This document shows positions 1-5,725 of a DNA stretch of 9,053 bases, piece after piece. The stretch covers positions 1-9,053 of the forward strand of contig DATJYV010000210.1 in NCBI GenBank assembly GCA_035499415.1, read 5' to 3'. Under the pieces are notes generated by a model, which worked only from the letters and a program-made list of their open reading frames with translations, was not told the DNA's origin and did no database searches. The stretch is from DATJYV01 sp035499415 (GTDB taxonomy: Bacteria; Bacteroidota; Ignavibacteria; UBA10030). A program made the translations under genes and the position numbers. How positions within the stretch are numbered: position 1 is the stretch's first letter; every line of letters starts with the position of its first letter.

Positions 1-2763
1 ACGAAGGAGGGATTGCCCGGCGTCAACATCGTGTTCAAAGGAACGTACTACGGTGCCGCCACGGACGTCGACGGGAAGTACCTCATCCAACGCATCAACC
101 CGGGGACGTATGTCGTCGAGGTTCGATTGTTGGGATACAAAGTCGTCCAGTATCCTGCCGTGAAGATTGTGGAGGGGCAGACGACCCATCTCGATTTTTC
201 GCTCGAAGAGACTTCGCTTTCGCTCGGGCAGGAAGTTGTTGTTGTCGGCGAGAAGCCGCTGTTCGATATCGAGGAGACGTCGAGCCGGAGGTCCATCAAC
301 AACGAAGACCTCAAGGCCTCCGCCGTCGAAAATATCCAGGATGTCGTCGCGCTTCAGACGGGCGTTGTAAAGTCGGACGACCAGATTCACATCCGCGGAG
401 GGCGAAGCTATGAGACGGCCTATCTGATCGACGGGATCTCGGTGCAGGATCCGCTTGCCGGGACGGGATTCGGTGCACAGCTCCCGACGGGGGCGATCCA
501 GGAGGCGGAGGTTATTACGGGCGGATACAGTGCGGAGTACGGCCAGGCAACATCGGGGGTCGTCAATCTCACGACGAGAGACGGCGGGGATGCGTTTACC
601 GGTTCGCTCTCGCACAAGCAGGATCATTTCGGCGTCAATGAACACGACCGGTCGAATTTCAACACCGACATCTACGACTTCTCCCTGAGCGGGCCGGAAC
701 CGATCACACAATACATTCTCCCCTCCCTCGGGTTCGACCTCCCGGGTACCGTCAGCTTCTTCATGAACGGCAATGTCAATCTCTCCGACGGCTACACGCG
801 CTGGGTGGAAACGATCAACGATGAAGGGCTCCCCACCGGCTGGGAAGTGAAAGCCCCGGGCGGCCTCAAATCATCGCTCATCGACCAGCCGTGGCTCTCG
901 CCGCGGAGGAGCAACAACTGGTCCGGATTCGCAAAGCTTACGTGGAAGATCAGCGCGACGACGAAACTCTCCTATGCGTTCTCGCCCTCAGTCATCATCA
1001 ATCAAAACACCCAATCGATCCAGACGACGCTCGAATACGTCCAGCCGCAACCCGGTTACCAGTATCTGTTCCAGAACATTCCCGACAGCGCGAACACCTT
1101 CGCCCAGATCAACGTCCAGAATTCACTCATCTTTACGCACGTGCTGGACTCGAAGACGTTTTATGAGGTCCGGCTGAGCCGATATACCGCCCACCTGAGG
1201 GCGGATGCGAACGGGAAATCGTGGCAGGACTACACGGAACCCAAGGATATTGCCACGTTTCCGCTCATCTACAAGAATGTGGGGCACGACACCGTGCTCG
1301 TCATCCCGGGCGATGGGTTCTACGACCTCGGAAGCCCCACGGTCTGGCGCGACCAGTACTCCGACGAGTACACGTTCAAGTTCGACCTCACGAGCAATTT
1401 CGACGAAAAGAACAAGTTCAAGTCGGGCGTCGAAACGATGGTCCAAAACATGCAGATGATCGACATCTATGAGCCGTGGATTCGCCCGTTGGGCTACGAC
1501 AACGATATTTACTCGGTCAAATCGTACATGGGGGCGCTCTATGCGCAGGACAATCTCACTTCCGGCGGCATGATCCTCGATTTCGGACTCCGGTTTGATT
1601 ATTGGTTCCCGGGCAAATATGTCGACGATGCGATGAGGAATGACAGTCTTTCGCTCGTAAGCCCGGTGATCCGCGCAAAATACTTCGACGATTCGCACTC
1701 GCTGTTCGGCCTCCGCTGGAAGGGGCGCCTCAGTCCGCGGTTTGCCATGGCCCACCCTGTTTCGGACAATCAGACGCTCTTCTTCTCGTACGGCCATTTC
1801 TCAAAATTCCCCCGGCCGCAATACGTCTACACGAAACTGCTGCGGAGCAGTTCCCGGTCGACCACACAGACCATCGGCAATCCGGACCTCAATCCGGAGA
1901 CAACCGTCGGATACGAGCTGGGGCTTCGCAACCAGCTCTCGGAAAACGACGTGCTGACGCTGACCGCATACTACAAGGACATTTTCGATTATATCACGCC
2001 TCAGTCGATTCAGATCCAGCAGCCGCGATTCTCCTCCGGCACGTACACCACCTATGTTAATCTGGATTATGCCCGGTCGCGCGGGTTCGAAGTCGAGTAC
2101 AAAAAGCGGATCTCCGACTGGTTCCGCGGCGCCTTCTCCGCCTCGTATTCGGTCGCGACAGGGAAAAGCAATTCCGCGGAAGAAGCCCTCTATAATATTC
2201 AACAGGGACTGGCCGACAACGTGAAGGAATCATACCTCGCGTGGGACCGCCCGTTTGAGGGGTCGCTGGTGGGAATCTTCACAGTCAAGAAGAACGAACC
2301 GCTCTTTGGATTCGGCAATGGCGTGTTCGACGATATGAGTTTCTACACCCGGCTTTCGTACGAGTCGGGCATGCGCTACGCTCCGCAGTCACTCATCGGC
2401 TTCGACGCGTCCGGAAGGCCGATCTACACTTCAGACCCAAACAATTTGTACGGTGCGGTGGGGAAGGATGTGGTCACGGTGGATTTGAATATCGAAAAGA
2501 CATTCAATTTTTCGGGAATAGGATTTGTCGTGAGTGTGGAGATTCGGAATCTCCTCAATCGTCAAAACGCGCAAATCATCAACCCGGTGACGGGGAATGC
2601 GTACACACCGTTTCAATCGAACGGCACGCCGACGCCGACACCGTACAGCTGGAATGACCCGCATTATCCCGAGTTGCAGGCTCCGATCAGTCCGTATCCG
2701 TACGACCCGTCGCGCTACCTGGAGCCGAGGAACATTCGCATCGGGGGGTCGATCCGATTTTGA
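1..2763 (+). CDS. TonB-dependent outer-membrane receptor, 5'-truncated by window edge
   Basis: This encodes the last 920 residues of a TonB-dependent receptor, a 22-strand outer-membrane barrel that imports a ligand using TonB/ExbBD energy. The frame is open from base 1, so the true start and signal peptide lie upstream; the TTG at 13 is not a real start. Residues about 1-70 are a carboxypeptidase regulatory-like beta-sandwich (GAATDVDGKYLI, then NPGTYVVEVRLLGY). Residues about 88-196 are the plug, with IHIRGGRSYETAYLIDG near 130 and GGYSAEYGQATSGVVN near 174. The rest is barrel, including the conserved NPDLNPE at 627-633 and a C-terminal strand ending in Phe (RIGGSIRF), as barrel-insertion signals usually do. 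The substrate cannot be told from sequence. It has no SusD-like neighbour, so a glycan SusCD system is not supported. Its stop overlaps the next gene, indicating an operon. Family assignment is secure; ligand unknown. Confidence 0.95.
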   Translation, partial: TKEGLPGVNIVFKGTYYGAATDVDGKYLIQRINPGTYVVEVRLLGYKVVQYPAVKIVEGQTTHLDFSLEETSLSLGQEVVVVGEKPLFDIEETSSRRSINNEDLKASAVENIQDVVALQTGVVKSDDQIHIRGGRSYETAYLIDGISVQDPLAGTGFGAQLPTGAIQEAEVITGGYSAEYGQATSGVVNLTTRDGGDAFTGSLSHKQDHFGVNEHDRSNFNTDIYDFSLSGPEPITQYILPSLGFDLPGTVSFFMNGNVNLSDGYTRWVETINDEGLPTGWEVKAPGGLKSSLIDQPWLSPRRSNNWSGFAKLTWKISATTKLSYAFSPSVIINQNTQSIQTTLEYVQPQPGYQYLFQNIPDSANTFAQINVQNSLIFTHVLDSKTFYEVRLSRYTAHLRADANGKSWQDYTEPKDIATFPLIYKNVGHDTVLVIPGDGFYDLGSPTVWRDQYSDEYTFKFDLTSNFDEKNKFKSGVETMVQNMQMIDIYEPWIRPLGYDNDIYSVKSYMGALYAQDNLTSGGMILDFGLRFDYWFPGKYVDDAMRNDSLSLVSPVIRAKYFDDSHSLFGLRWKGRLSPRFAMAHPVSDNQTLFFSYGHFSKFPRPQYVYTKLLRSSSRSTTQTIGNPDLNPETTVGYELGLRNQLSENDVLTLTAYYKDIFDYITPQSIQIQQPRFSSGTYTTYVNLDYARSRGFEVEYKKRISDWFRGAFSASYSVATGKSNSAEEALYNIQQGLADNVKESYLAWDRPFEGSLVGIFTVKKNEPLFGFGNGVFDDMSFYTRLSYESGMRYAPQSLIGFDASGRPIYTSDPNNLYGAVGKDVVTVDLNIEKTFNFSGIGFVVSVEIRNLLNRQNAQIINPVTGNAYTPFQSNGTPTPTPYSWNDPHYPELQAPISPYPYDPSRYLEPRNIRIGGSIRF

Positions 2764-3773
2764 AAACGACCCTGCGCGTGATGATGCTGTCGGCGTTGCT
2801 CATCGGCCAAAGGTCGGTGAGCCAGCTGCTGCCCGACCTCGGCGGCCAGAGGACCGGCATATCGAGTCTTCAGTTCCTCAAGATCGGCGTGGGGGCGAGA
2901 GGATGCGGCATGGGAGAATCTATGGTCGCCGTCGCGGACGACATCTCTTCGCTGTATTGGAATCCGGCGGGACTCGTACTCGACCCCGATAATGGAATCA
3001 TGGTCGCCCACAGCGGCTGGCTTGTCGACATGCAGCACGACTTTCTCGGCGCCTCATACCACGTGACGCCCGACGACGTTCTCGGTCTTTCGGTCATCTC
3101 CCTGCGGACGGATGATATGCCTGTGACGACGGAGACACAGCCGTTTGGCACGGGGGCGTACTTCCATTACAGCGACCTCGGCATCGGCGCAACGTACGCG
3201 CGACGGATGACGTCGCAATTCAGCTTTGGCGTGACGGCCCGGTACGTCGAGGAAGACCTTGCGACGCTGAAGATTCAGACAGTCCTGTTCGACCTTGGGA
3301 CACATTACTCGACGGGGCTGGGGTCCCTGCGGCTCGGCGTCTCGGTGACGAACTTCGGCTCGGACGTCGCTCCCCACGGCGAAGCCACGCTCCTCGACGG
3401 CAGTACCGTCTCGTCCTTCCAATCGTACTCGCCCCCGACCCAGTTTAAATTCGGGCTCGCCTTCGAACCGTATCAGGACGACGACCAGCACATCACGACC
3501 TCGGTCCAGCTCAACCATCCCAACGACAACGCCGAAGATTTTCGCTTCGGCGCGGAGTACGCCTGGAGCGGCTGGATCCGGTTTCGCGTCGGCCTCCGGA
3601 GGTCCATCGGCGACGCCTGGTTTGATAAATCCCAGCGGTCGGCGGACGACTATTCGTTCGGTGTCGGAGTTGCCTCGCCGCTCGCGTTCTCGAATGTCGC
3701 GCTCGATTACTCGTTTACGAATTTTAACGTTCTGGGTGCCGTCCACCGATTATCATGCTCGATGACGTACTGA
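2760..3773 (+). CDS. PorV/PorQ-family outer-membrane protein
   Basis: This 337-residue protein matches the PorV/PorQ (UPF0164-like, FadL-type barrel) family. Known PorV acts in type IX secretion, carrying cargo from the translocon to the attachment complex. The family signature lies at residues 45-72, with GARGCGMGESMVAVADD followed by SSLYWNPAGL. A second family-like stretch is DNAEDFRFGAEY near 256-267. Alternating polar/hydrophobic strands fill the rest, and the chain ends in an aromatic residue (SCSMTY). A signal peptide is visible (MKTTLR, then VMMLSALLIG; cleavage probably near Ser-Gln at 21-22). The start chosen is TTG at 2760, because it supplies the basic n-region and overlaps the receptor stop (TTGA); a G-run at 2743-2748 could be a weak ribosome site. 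ATG at 2781 or 2784 is the alternative, giving a poorer signal peptide. I do not call it porV itself: these genomes usually carry many paralogues, so a role in cargo handling here is inference. Confidence 0.85.
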   Translation: MKTTLRVMMLSALLIGQRSVSQLLPDLGGQRTGISSLQFLKIGVGARGCGMGESMVAVADDISSLYWNPAGLVLDPDNGIMVAHSGWLVDMQHDFLGASYHVTPDDVLGLSVISLRTDDMPVTTETQPFGTGAYFHYSDLGIGATYARRMTSQFSFGVTARYVEEDLATLKIQTVLFDLGTHYSTGLGSLRLGVSVTNFGSDVAPHGEATLLDGSTVSSFQSYSPPTQFKFGLAFEPYQDDDQHITTSVQLNHPNDNAEDFRFGAEYAWSGWIRFRVGLRRSIGDAWFDKSQRSADDYSFGVGVASPLAFSNVALDYSFTNFNVLGAVHRLSCSMTY

Positions 3774-4849
3774 TGATTGTCCGCAGAGTTTTCCCCATCC
3801 TCCTTCTGTCGATCGCCTGCCTGACCGCCGGGTGTACGAAATCATACCCGATCGCGTCCGTCGAAGCGCTCGAAGGGACGAAGTACTCGGTCGGCGACAC
3901 GACGTATCTTGAGGTCAATACGCCGATCACCGGGTTCAACGGACCGACGGCGCTCCTCATCGGAAAGGACAACCTGCTGTACGTCGCCGACTCGAAAAAT
4001 AACCGGGTGGTGATGCTGAACGTCGGCGGGGAATATCTGGGCGAGCGCCAGATCCTTCAGCCCTCGGCGCTTGGACAGGATTTTCGGCTCGACCTGCTCG
4101 TCGGCGGAACGATTGTCACGAGCGGCGGGGACACAGCCGGCGCGGTGTTCCGAATTCATCTTGTCCAGGCACTGCATCAATTTCAGAATGCCGTCATCGA
4201 CACGATATGGAGGGAATATGCGCATCCCGCGCGAAGGTTTGTCGGAATCGCCACCATGCCCGACAATACGTACCTGCTCGCGCGCGTCGGTCCCGATAAC
4301 AGCAGCTTCATCGACCCCGACACCCGCATACTCCTTTTTTCGGACCAGGACCAGTTTACGACACCGGTCACCGATCTGACCACCGGCACCGGCAGCGGCA
4401 TCAACTACATCAATATGCTGACGGATCTGATCGCATTCCCGAATTCCCATGATATCATCATTCTCCAGAATTCCATCGGAGTCGCCTACGGCGCAATCTG
4501 GATGGTGTATCAGCAGTCGGCCGAATTTGAGGGATGGATGCCGAAATTCGACCCGACAAACATTACTCAGGGGTCAGTCGACTTCATCCGCCCGTACCGA
4601 TACGTGTTGCCGACGGGGGTCGCCATCGATAACACCCGACTCGACATCTTCATTGTAGATGCCGCACAGGACAGCGTTTTCAAGTTCAACAGCAAAGGGG
4701 CATTCAAGCCGGAGTCGTTCGGTGCATACGGGACGGGGGGAAGGATGAAGAGGCCGACCGGGGCAGCATTCTTCGACAAAACGCTCTACATCTCGGACTC
4801 GCAAATGAACTGCATCTTTACGTTTAAACTCTCGACCGATTTGCAATAA
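3773..4849 (+). CDS. NHL-repeat (beta-propeller) lipoprotein
   Basis: This is a 358-residue predicted lipoprotein. The signal peptide is MIVRR, a hydrophobic stretch, then lipobox LTAGC with the lipidated cysteine at residue 21. The mature part contains NHL-like propeller blades. One is near 52-91 (GPTALLIGKDNLLYVADSKN, then NRVVMLN). Another is near 278-306 (PTGVAIDNTRLDIFIVDAAQ, then DSVFKF). A last is near 327-352 (RPTGAAFF, LYISDSQMNCIFTF). The middle (about 95-275) is more diverged. NHL propellers generally bind proteins or ligands rather than catalyse, so a scaffold or binding role in the periplasm or at the outer membrane is likely; the partner is unknown. I chose ATG 3773 over the longer in-frame ATG 3755 because it forms a TGATG overlap with the preceding stop and gives a clean lipoprotein signal; no Shine-Dalgarno is evident, so coupled translation is likely. 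Confidence 0.77.
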   Translation: MIVRRVFPILLLSIACLTAGCTKSYPIASVEALEGTKYSVGDTTYLEVNTPITGFNGPTALLIGKDNLLYVADSKNNRVVMLNVGGEYLGERQILQPSALGQDFRLDLLVGGTIVTSGGDTAGAVFRIHLVQALHQFQNAVIDTIWREYAHPARRFVGIATMPDNTYLLARVGPDNSSFIDPDTRILLFSDQDQFTTPVTDLTTGTGSGINYINMLTDLIAFPNSHDIIILQNSIGVAYGAIWMVYQQSAEFEGWMPKFDPTNITQGSVDFIRPYRYVLPTGVAIDNTRLDIFIVDAAQDSVFKFNSKGAFKPESFGAYGTGGRMKRPTGAAFFDKTLYISDSQMNCIFTFKLSTDLQ

Positions 4850-4940
4850 ATCCCTTCCTGCGCTGTCAATCTGCCTCATCCTGATTTATGGGATATCGTC
4901 GATCCACAGCTTCTTTGAAGCCATCTCGATAACCGGAGCT

Positions 4941-5065
4941 CGTCAACCTGAACTTTGGGCCGAAGGCCCATCAGCCTCTGGCTGAGTCTCAGGGTCTGAT
5001 GTGCGCGGGAAATGAGATGCTGAACCCCCGTAAAGAAGCACGGGGCAGGCAAGTTCAGCATGACG
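4941..5065. repeat. 125-bp multi-hairpin inverted-repeat element
   Basis: The outer arms CGTCAACCTGAACTT (4941-4955) and AAGTTCAGCATGACG (5051-5065) are inverted repeats matching at 13 of 15 positions. Inside are three perfect hairpins in series: TGGGCC-GAA-GGCCCA (4956-4970), TCAGCC-TCT-GGCTGA (4971-4985) and CCCCGT-N8-ACGGGG (5026-5045). There is also an imperfect inner arm pair, near 4986-4999 against TGAGATGCTGAAC at 5013-5025. Together these would fold as a multibranched cruciform or RNA. The arm sequence resembles the widespread bacterial dispersed palindromes with a GTCAT-CTGAAC core, so I infer a REP/MITE-like non-coding repeat. It may also end or stabilise the upstream transcript, although no T-run follows. 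Confidence 0.7.
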
Positions 5066-5151
5066 TTGTCCATTCATAGGATGGTTTCTCAGTCAGATTG
5101 GGTTCAGCACACCTCGCCGTCATTCATTCATGACCAAACAAAACAGGCGGT

Positions 5152-5187
5152 CGTTCCGTTTTTCCATTGTTCGATCTTAACGGAACG
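5152..5187. repeat. 9-bp perfect inverted repeat
   Basis: CGTTCCGTT (5152-5160) and AACGGAACG (5179-5187) are exact reverse complements separated by 18 bases. The right arm overlaps the -35 half of a weak promoter-like match at 5177-5205. It could be an operator or a stem-loop. There is no T-run after it, so it is not a standard terminator. Confidence 0.5.
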
Positions 5188-5205
5188 TTTACATCGTCAT
5201 ATATT
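5177..5205 (+). promoter_or_regulatory. weak sigma70-like promoter match
   Basis: TTAACG (5177-5182) and TATATT (5200-5205) are separated by exactly 17 bases and match the classical -35 and -10 consensus at four and five of six positions. Transcription from here would give a leader of roughly 500 bases before the gene at 5726, carrying the dyads at 5294-5461. Primary sigma factors of Bacteroidota prefer other motifs, and chance matches are common, so this is weak. Confidence 0.2.
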
Positions 5206-5293
5206 GACTTTCGGGACATATTCCTTGAAGTTGTTTCAGTCCAACATCTTCATTGACATCTCCAAATCAGCAAACCCGTTCGATGGTAACTCG

Positions 5294-5348
5294 GCAAACG
5301 ACGTTTGCGACATTCGGCGTCCAATCGGCGCAAGTTGCTTGTTTGCCG
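5294..5348. repeat. palindrome with an alternative pairing partner
   Basis: GCAAACG-A-CGTTTGC (5294-5308) is a perfect 7-1-7 dyad with central CG steps, similar in form to operators of LacI-type repressors. The left part, CGGCAAAC (5292-5299), is also exactly complementary to GTTTGCCG at 5341-5348, so in RNA two mutually exclusive stems are possible. Function is unproven. Confidence 0.45.
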
Positions 5349-5372
5349 CCACTTGGAGTGAGGCTCGCTTTC

Positions 5373-5386
5373 GCGCGACATCGCGC
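5373..5386. repeat. 6-2-6 palindrome GCGCGA-CA-TCGCGC
   Basis: This is a perfect six-base dyad around a two-base centre. The spacing is too tight for a stable RNA loop, so if functional it is more likely a DNA-binding site. It lies in the dyad-rich part of the intergenic region. Confidence 0.35.
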
Positions 5387-5394
5387 ATGATGTG

Positions 5395-5420
5395 ATCGGT
5401 ACCTCCGGCAAGTACCCGAT
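5395..5420. repeat. hairpin with one bulged base
   Basis: ATCGGTAC (5395-5402) pairs with GTACCCGAT (5412-5420), giving eight base pairs with one bulged C at 5415 and a nine-base loop. It begins just before the end of the dyad-rich stretch and could form in a leader RNA. Confidence 0.4.
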
Positions 5421-5451
5421 TCACAGAAGCCGTCGAGGAGAAAATTTTTCC

Positions 5452-5461
5452 TGACCGGTCA
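5452..5461. repeat. perfect 10-bp palindrome TGACCGGTCA
   Basis: This is a complete ten-base palindrome preceded by a run of T. A shorter copy of its right side, GGTCACTC (5457-5464), recurs at 5621-5628. It is a possible protein-binding site, or chance. Confidence 0.3.
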
Positions 5462-5508
5462 CTCGTTGCAAAGTTCGACCGGGGAGAGTTCCAACTTCAT
5501 CCGAAATA

Positions 5509-5607
5509 TTTTCCGGCTCATTTCATCATTGACTTTCTTGGATTTTCCAGCCACATTCTTTCGTCGAGTGCCGATGTTCGGGAACAAGCCCCGTTTTTTC
5601 CGGCTCA
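5509..5607. repeat. 12-bp direct repeat pair TTTTCCGGCTCA
   Basis: Exact copies lie at 5509-5520 and 5596-5607, offset by 87 bases. Related TTTTCC starts occur near 5446 and at 5543. No role is known; the phase (87 = 29 x 3) would also fit a decayed coding duplication. Confidence 0.4.
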
Positions 5608-5649
5608 GCTTCTCCTGCGCGGTCACTCCCACCATGACGCGGACATCCA

Positions 5650-5680
5650 TTGTTCGCGTTCGACACCCAGAGTAGATATT
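5650..5680 (+). promoter_or_regulatory. possible Bacteroidota-like promoter upstream of secreted-protein gene
   Basis: TTG at 5650-5652 and TAGATATT at 5673-5680 are spaced roughly as the -33 TTTG and -7 TAnnTTTG elements of Bacteroidota primary promoters, but the -7 box matches only part of the consensus. It would start transcription about 40 bases before the ATG at 5726, which is a sensible distance. Weak support. Confidence 0.22.
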
Positions 5681-5725
5681 TCTCCGAACGCACCAAGGGT
5701 CTTCTCAAAAACCGCATCCGGCTGA

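Larger units (their letters stand above)
4850..5725. other. 876-base intergenic region without a convincing gene
   Basis: No open frame here resembles a protein I recognise, and codon use lacks the G/C third-position bias of the flanking genes. The region separates the receptor operon from the secreted-protein genes. It contains a multi-hairpin inverted-repeat element (4941-5065), a run of short dyads (5152-5461), a 12-bp direct repeat pair (5509-5520 and 5596-5607) and weak promoter-like matches, listed separately. No strong rho-independent terminator follows the lipoprotein gene. The nearest candidates are a small GCTTC-TTT-GAAGC hairpin at 4909-4921 without a T-run, and a four-pair CGGG/CCCG stem at 5579-5593 followed by six T. 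The region probably carries the control sequences of the downstream genes. Confidence 0.8.

Noticed and set aside
1123..1797. 224-codon open frame on the minus strand inside the receptor
   Set aside because: It is antisense to a secure receptor gene; the open frame is explained by the G/C third-position bias, and the translation is Arg/Val/Glu-rich without recognisable domains.
2628..2641. Short ACGCCG repeats here and near 6796-6811 as a microsatellite
   Set aside because: Only two or three units, each encoding Thr-Pro pairs within well-supported proteins; ordinary linker codons.
1..2763. SusC-type glycan importer
   Set aside because: The N-terminal carboxypeptidase-like domain is shared with SusC, but no SusD-like lipoprotein or glycan enzyme is present in the window.
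3054..3746. 230-codon minus-strand frame inside the PorV-like gene
   Set aside because: Antisense shadow of a recognised family member, with low-complexity Arg/Glu/Val composition.
3842..4450. 202-codon minus-strand frame inside the lipoprotein gene
   Set aside because: Antisense shadow; the sense strand has a clear lipobox and NHL blades.
4941..5065. CRISPR array or insertion sequence
   Set aside because: There are no regularly spaced direct repeats and no transposase frame; the symmetry is palindromic.
5060..5395. 111-codon plus-strand frame as a gene
   Set aside because: Its ATG lies within the right arm of the inverted-repeat element, there is no ribosome site, codon bias differs from the real genes and the protein is not recognisable.
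5579..5599. CGGG/CCCG hairpin followed by six T as a rho-independent terminator
   Set aside because: The stem has only four pairs and it lies more than 700 bases after the last upstream stop; too weak to call.
5459..5650. 63-codon lysine/arginine-rich frame on the minus strand
   Set aside because: It could pass for a small basic protein, but it has no ribosome site, no recognisable family and overlaps the likely control region; not enough to call it a gene.
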